Shown here in pieces: positions 61,877 through 64,000 of a stretch of 64,000 nucleotides of DNA (positions within the stretch are counted from its first letter, which is position 1; every line of letters starts with the position of its first letter). Made by a program: the position numbers and the translations under genes. The DNA comes from Zychaea mexicana (lineage: Eukaryota > Mucoromycota > Mucoromycetes > Mucorales > Lichtheimiaceae). The DNA is taken from positions 1 through 64,000 of the forward strand of contig NW_026516751.1 in assembly GCF_025766255.1 (NCBI RefSeq), given 5' to 3'. The notes beneath the pieces are model-generated. The model made no database searches. It saw only the letters and a program-made list of their open reading frames with translations, and was not told the origin of the DNA.

Positions 61877-62231
61877 CAGAGTTCACAGCATATCCTGCAC
61901 GTCATCAGCATTCCTCAGCACATCCCACAACTCGCTCAATGTAAACGCTGCTCCATCATCGCGAGTCGCTACTCTAGTCACTGCAGCCACTGCAATCGGT
62001 TCCGGTTTACCGGGACATAAACGGTATTGCTTAGACTTCCTTGAAACAACGACAAAAAACGTAAAAGCTCAGTAGAAGGCATCGAAACGCCAAAGAAAAC
62101 AGACCGTCAGTAGTAACGACACGAGCGGGACAGTTAGGACGACACATTTTTTCACAAAAGCTTTCCAAAAACCCACCCGTCATTCTGAAAAGAATTGGGA
62201 GCCTACGATGATTTCAACCTCTAGGGGAAAC
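61877..62231 (-). pseudogene. Two coding-looking fragments, probably a decayed gene
   Basis: On the minus strand one frame reads MTGGFLESFCEKMCRPNCPA and RVVTTDG (about 62183-62103), preceded by ttttcag, a good acceptor. A second frame reads KSKQYRLCPGKPEPIAVAAV and then TRDDGAAFTLSELWDVLRNA, ending in a stop (about 62041-61877). Joining them by a normal GT-AG intron does not keep frame with the donors I can see, so the pair is either differently spliced or broken. The family is unknown. The Cys-rich first part may be metal binding. Confidence 0.3.
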
Positions 62232-64000
62232 AATCATGCTTGATATAAAACGACGTTGTAAAAGAGTGATAATCTACATTGGATCATTGTTTCTTGGTCC
62301 ATATATAGCCCATCATATATCATACAAGCGTGGTAAACATACAGCTTCGTTTTGTGAAAAAAAAAAAAAAACTAGGTACCAATACCGGCAGTAGCCCCAT
62401 AGATAGGGAAAACTCCACGGTATGTATATTAGCAAATTAAGATGGTTCCTTTTTCTTCTTCAATGTGCATCTAAAAGCAGTTTTAATGGCATCTACATTT
62501 GTGTTTTTGTAGATGTATATGTTGACGTAAAAAATACTGCCGATGTTGGCGTTCCACTATTCTTATCATCGACTAACTAGCTCCGATGATTGCACTTGGG
62601 TGCTATAAATGCTTATTCTGACCTATATCCCTCTCTTCTTTGCATTACGCGACGTCTAACGTGTACTGTACCAGCTGCATCTGAATGCATTGGTTTAGAG
62701 ATTTACATGCAAAAGCTGGGGCACTCTCACCAAATTCCCTAAAACATCGTTTGCGGATTTTTGAGTGAAGAAAGAAAAGATAGCGCGAAACGTTAAGATA
62801 AACGTGTAAACTACCCTACAGCACAGCCATGACAGACACACCCATTCTCTATGAGGTTAGCGCCACTGCATAGTTTCATCCGAAAGATACAAAACGCCGT
62901 TTGCTGCCGTTTCGCAAAGGCTTAAACGGTAATCTGAGAATTTTGGATGTTAGCCAACAACAGTGTGTTCTCTGGATAGCTGAGATCACATTATGTTCAG
63001 TTTCATAACAGTAGGGTGATGAGACAGTGAGATGTTATGCCATGGAAATATGGATAGAATTTCGCGTAAGCCTTTGTGCTCTCGTAAGTACATCTTTCGT
63101 AGTTAAAACCATTCTGCCGAGTTGGGAGATTTGGGTATAACTTCATCTATGGTAGAAATTAGCTGTGATATGAAGCATAAAGTATGCAACCGTCATTTGC
63201 GCACACCAAAGAGCTACATGTAAAAGGAGAAGCTTGATGCTGTCTTATCGGCTGTACTTCTACATTCATCAGGTCCTGTTTTAAAGCGATCAATGTTGCT
63301 GTATTAAAGCTATCACATTTCGCGTTTCGACGCATGTTCAGGTCCAAGTCCCCAGTGCTTAAACATGTTAATATAAAGTGTGGATCATTTGACTACACCG
63401 CTGTTTGCAGGACACGACCCTTGTTGGGTCTCAGGAAAGCATATTCGCTATTATTTGTGTGCGCGCTCTTGGAGTTTATCCTTGCTTCGATGTTCATAAA
63501 TAGAAAAAAATGCGGATGATTCGAATTGTACAGATTGTTCCTTTAAATACGATATGCATCCAGGTTTTCTCATATAGACACTACTACTTGCATAAGAACG
63601 TGCCGGTGCTGTTTATAGAATCTGCAATTTGTCCTACTTCCCTTTCTCCATATGTCCTTTTTCTCGAAAGCTATTGCTCCTTTGCGTTTAGGAGTTTATG
63701 ATCACCACATCGCCATCATAATTCGCTTGGCTTCAATAGAGTAAAGCTGAATCCTCATCGCGTGAAAAGCACTTTTTCCCGGTACAATATGCGAATGCTA
63801 GGTCCTGTACTTATAGTGATGCTTTTTGTTTGTTGAAGGGAAAGTAAGGTTAGAAAGAAAAATACTTAAAAAAGCGTGTTTTATAAATAGTTGATGACAA
63901 GCGATGCGAGAAAAGCAAATATGAATTAATATGTAGACATAGAAGAACAGCAATATTACCGAGTTATATAACATCATTAAACTAGCTTCTTCTATTGTTG

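Larger units (their letters stand above)
59737..64000. other. Gene-poor right end of the window
   Basis: In 4.3 kb I see no intact gene. The DNA is AT-rich. Two coding-looking fragments on the minus strand are listed separately (60001-60122 and 61877-62231). A poly-A run lies at 62356-62370. Other open frames are short and without content. The permease promoter lies at the left side. Confidence 0.45.

Noticed and set aside
1..64000. CRISPR arrays, bacterial operons, rRNA genes
   Set aside because: No regularly spaced direct repeats, no rRNA core sequence, and the window is clearly intron-bearing eukaryotic DNA.

Overview
The window looks like nuclear DNA of a filamentous fungus, most likely an early-diverging one (Mucoromycota or Mucorales-like). 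The reasons are many short spliceosomal introns (about 60-350 nt, mostly 60-130, GT-AG with one GC-AG), pyrimidine-rich leaders, and fungal-specific proteins: a Pma1-type plasma-membrane proton ATPase, an eukaryotic FEX fluoride exporter, a YAT-type amino acid permease, Nma111, fimbrin and an Abf2-like HMG protein. There are also signs of Fanzor/MITE-type mobile debris. The genus is not proven by anything here. Splice sites were read by eye from consensus and frame continuity, with no transcript support.

Layout. 1-1,030: a broken RuvC-type (Fanzor/TnpB-like) nuclease remnant at the left edge. 1,319-1,534: a 216-bp inverted-repeat element (MITE-like). 1,040-6,100: otherwise gene-poor. 6,105-9,515 (+): PMA1. 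9,516-11,730: intergenic, with a 44-bp tandem duplication. 13,895-11,731 (-): a two-finger GATA factor with a 4.4-kb gene-free upstream region. 19,289-18,326 (-) and 19,448-20,970 (+): a divergent GNAT acetyltransferase / fluoride exporter pair. 25,067-21,306 (-): a 13-exon Chl1/DDX11 iron-sulfur helicase. 28,081-25,973 (-): an O-fucosyltransferase-like type II membrane protein. 28.1-35.0 kb: gene-poor, with decayed coding-looking pieces near 30.8-31.3 kb.

35-59.7 kb is gene-dense: glutamate 5-kinase PRO1 (-), a small secreted Ser/Thr/Gly-rich probable GPI protein (+), a cation diffusion facilitator (+), fimbrin SAC6 (+), a two-HMG-box mitochondrial protein (+), an unrecognised low-complexity protein (-), the spliceosomal RRM protein Ist3/RBMX2 (+), the HtrA-like protease Nma111 (-) and a 16-exon amino acid permease (-). 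59.7-64 kb is again gene-poor, with two coding-looking fragments.

The genes do not form one pathway. PMA1 supplies the proton gradient that a permease and other carriers use. FEX and the CDF protein protect from fluoride and manage metal. PRO1 begins proline synthesis. Chl1 (DNA), Ist3 (splicing), the HMG protein (mitochondrial DNA) and the GATA factor (transcription) are information-processing housekeepers. I did not find a clear new multi-gene system. The most unusual items are the Fanzor-like remnant, the MITE-like element, the extreme micro-exon gene structures (including a 5-nt coding first exon), a GC-AG intron, and unidentified decayed coding blocks.
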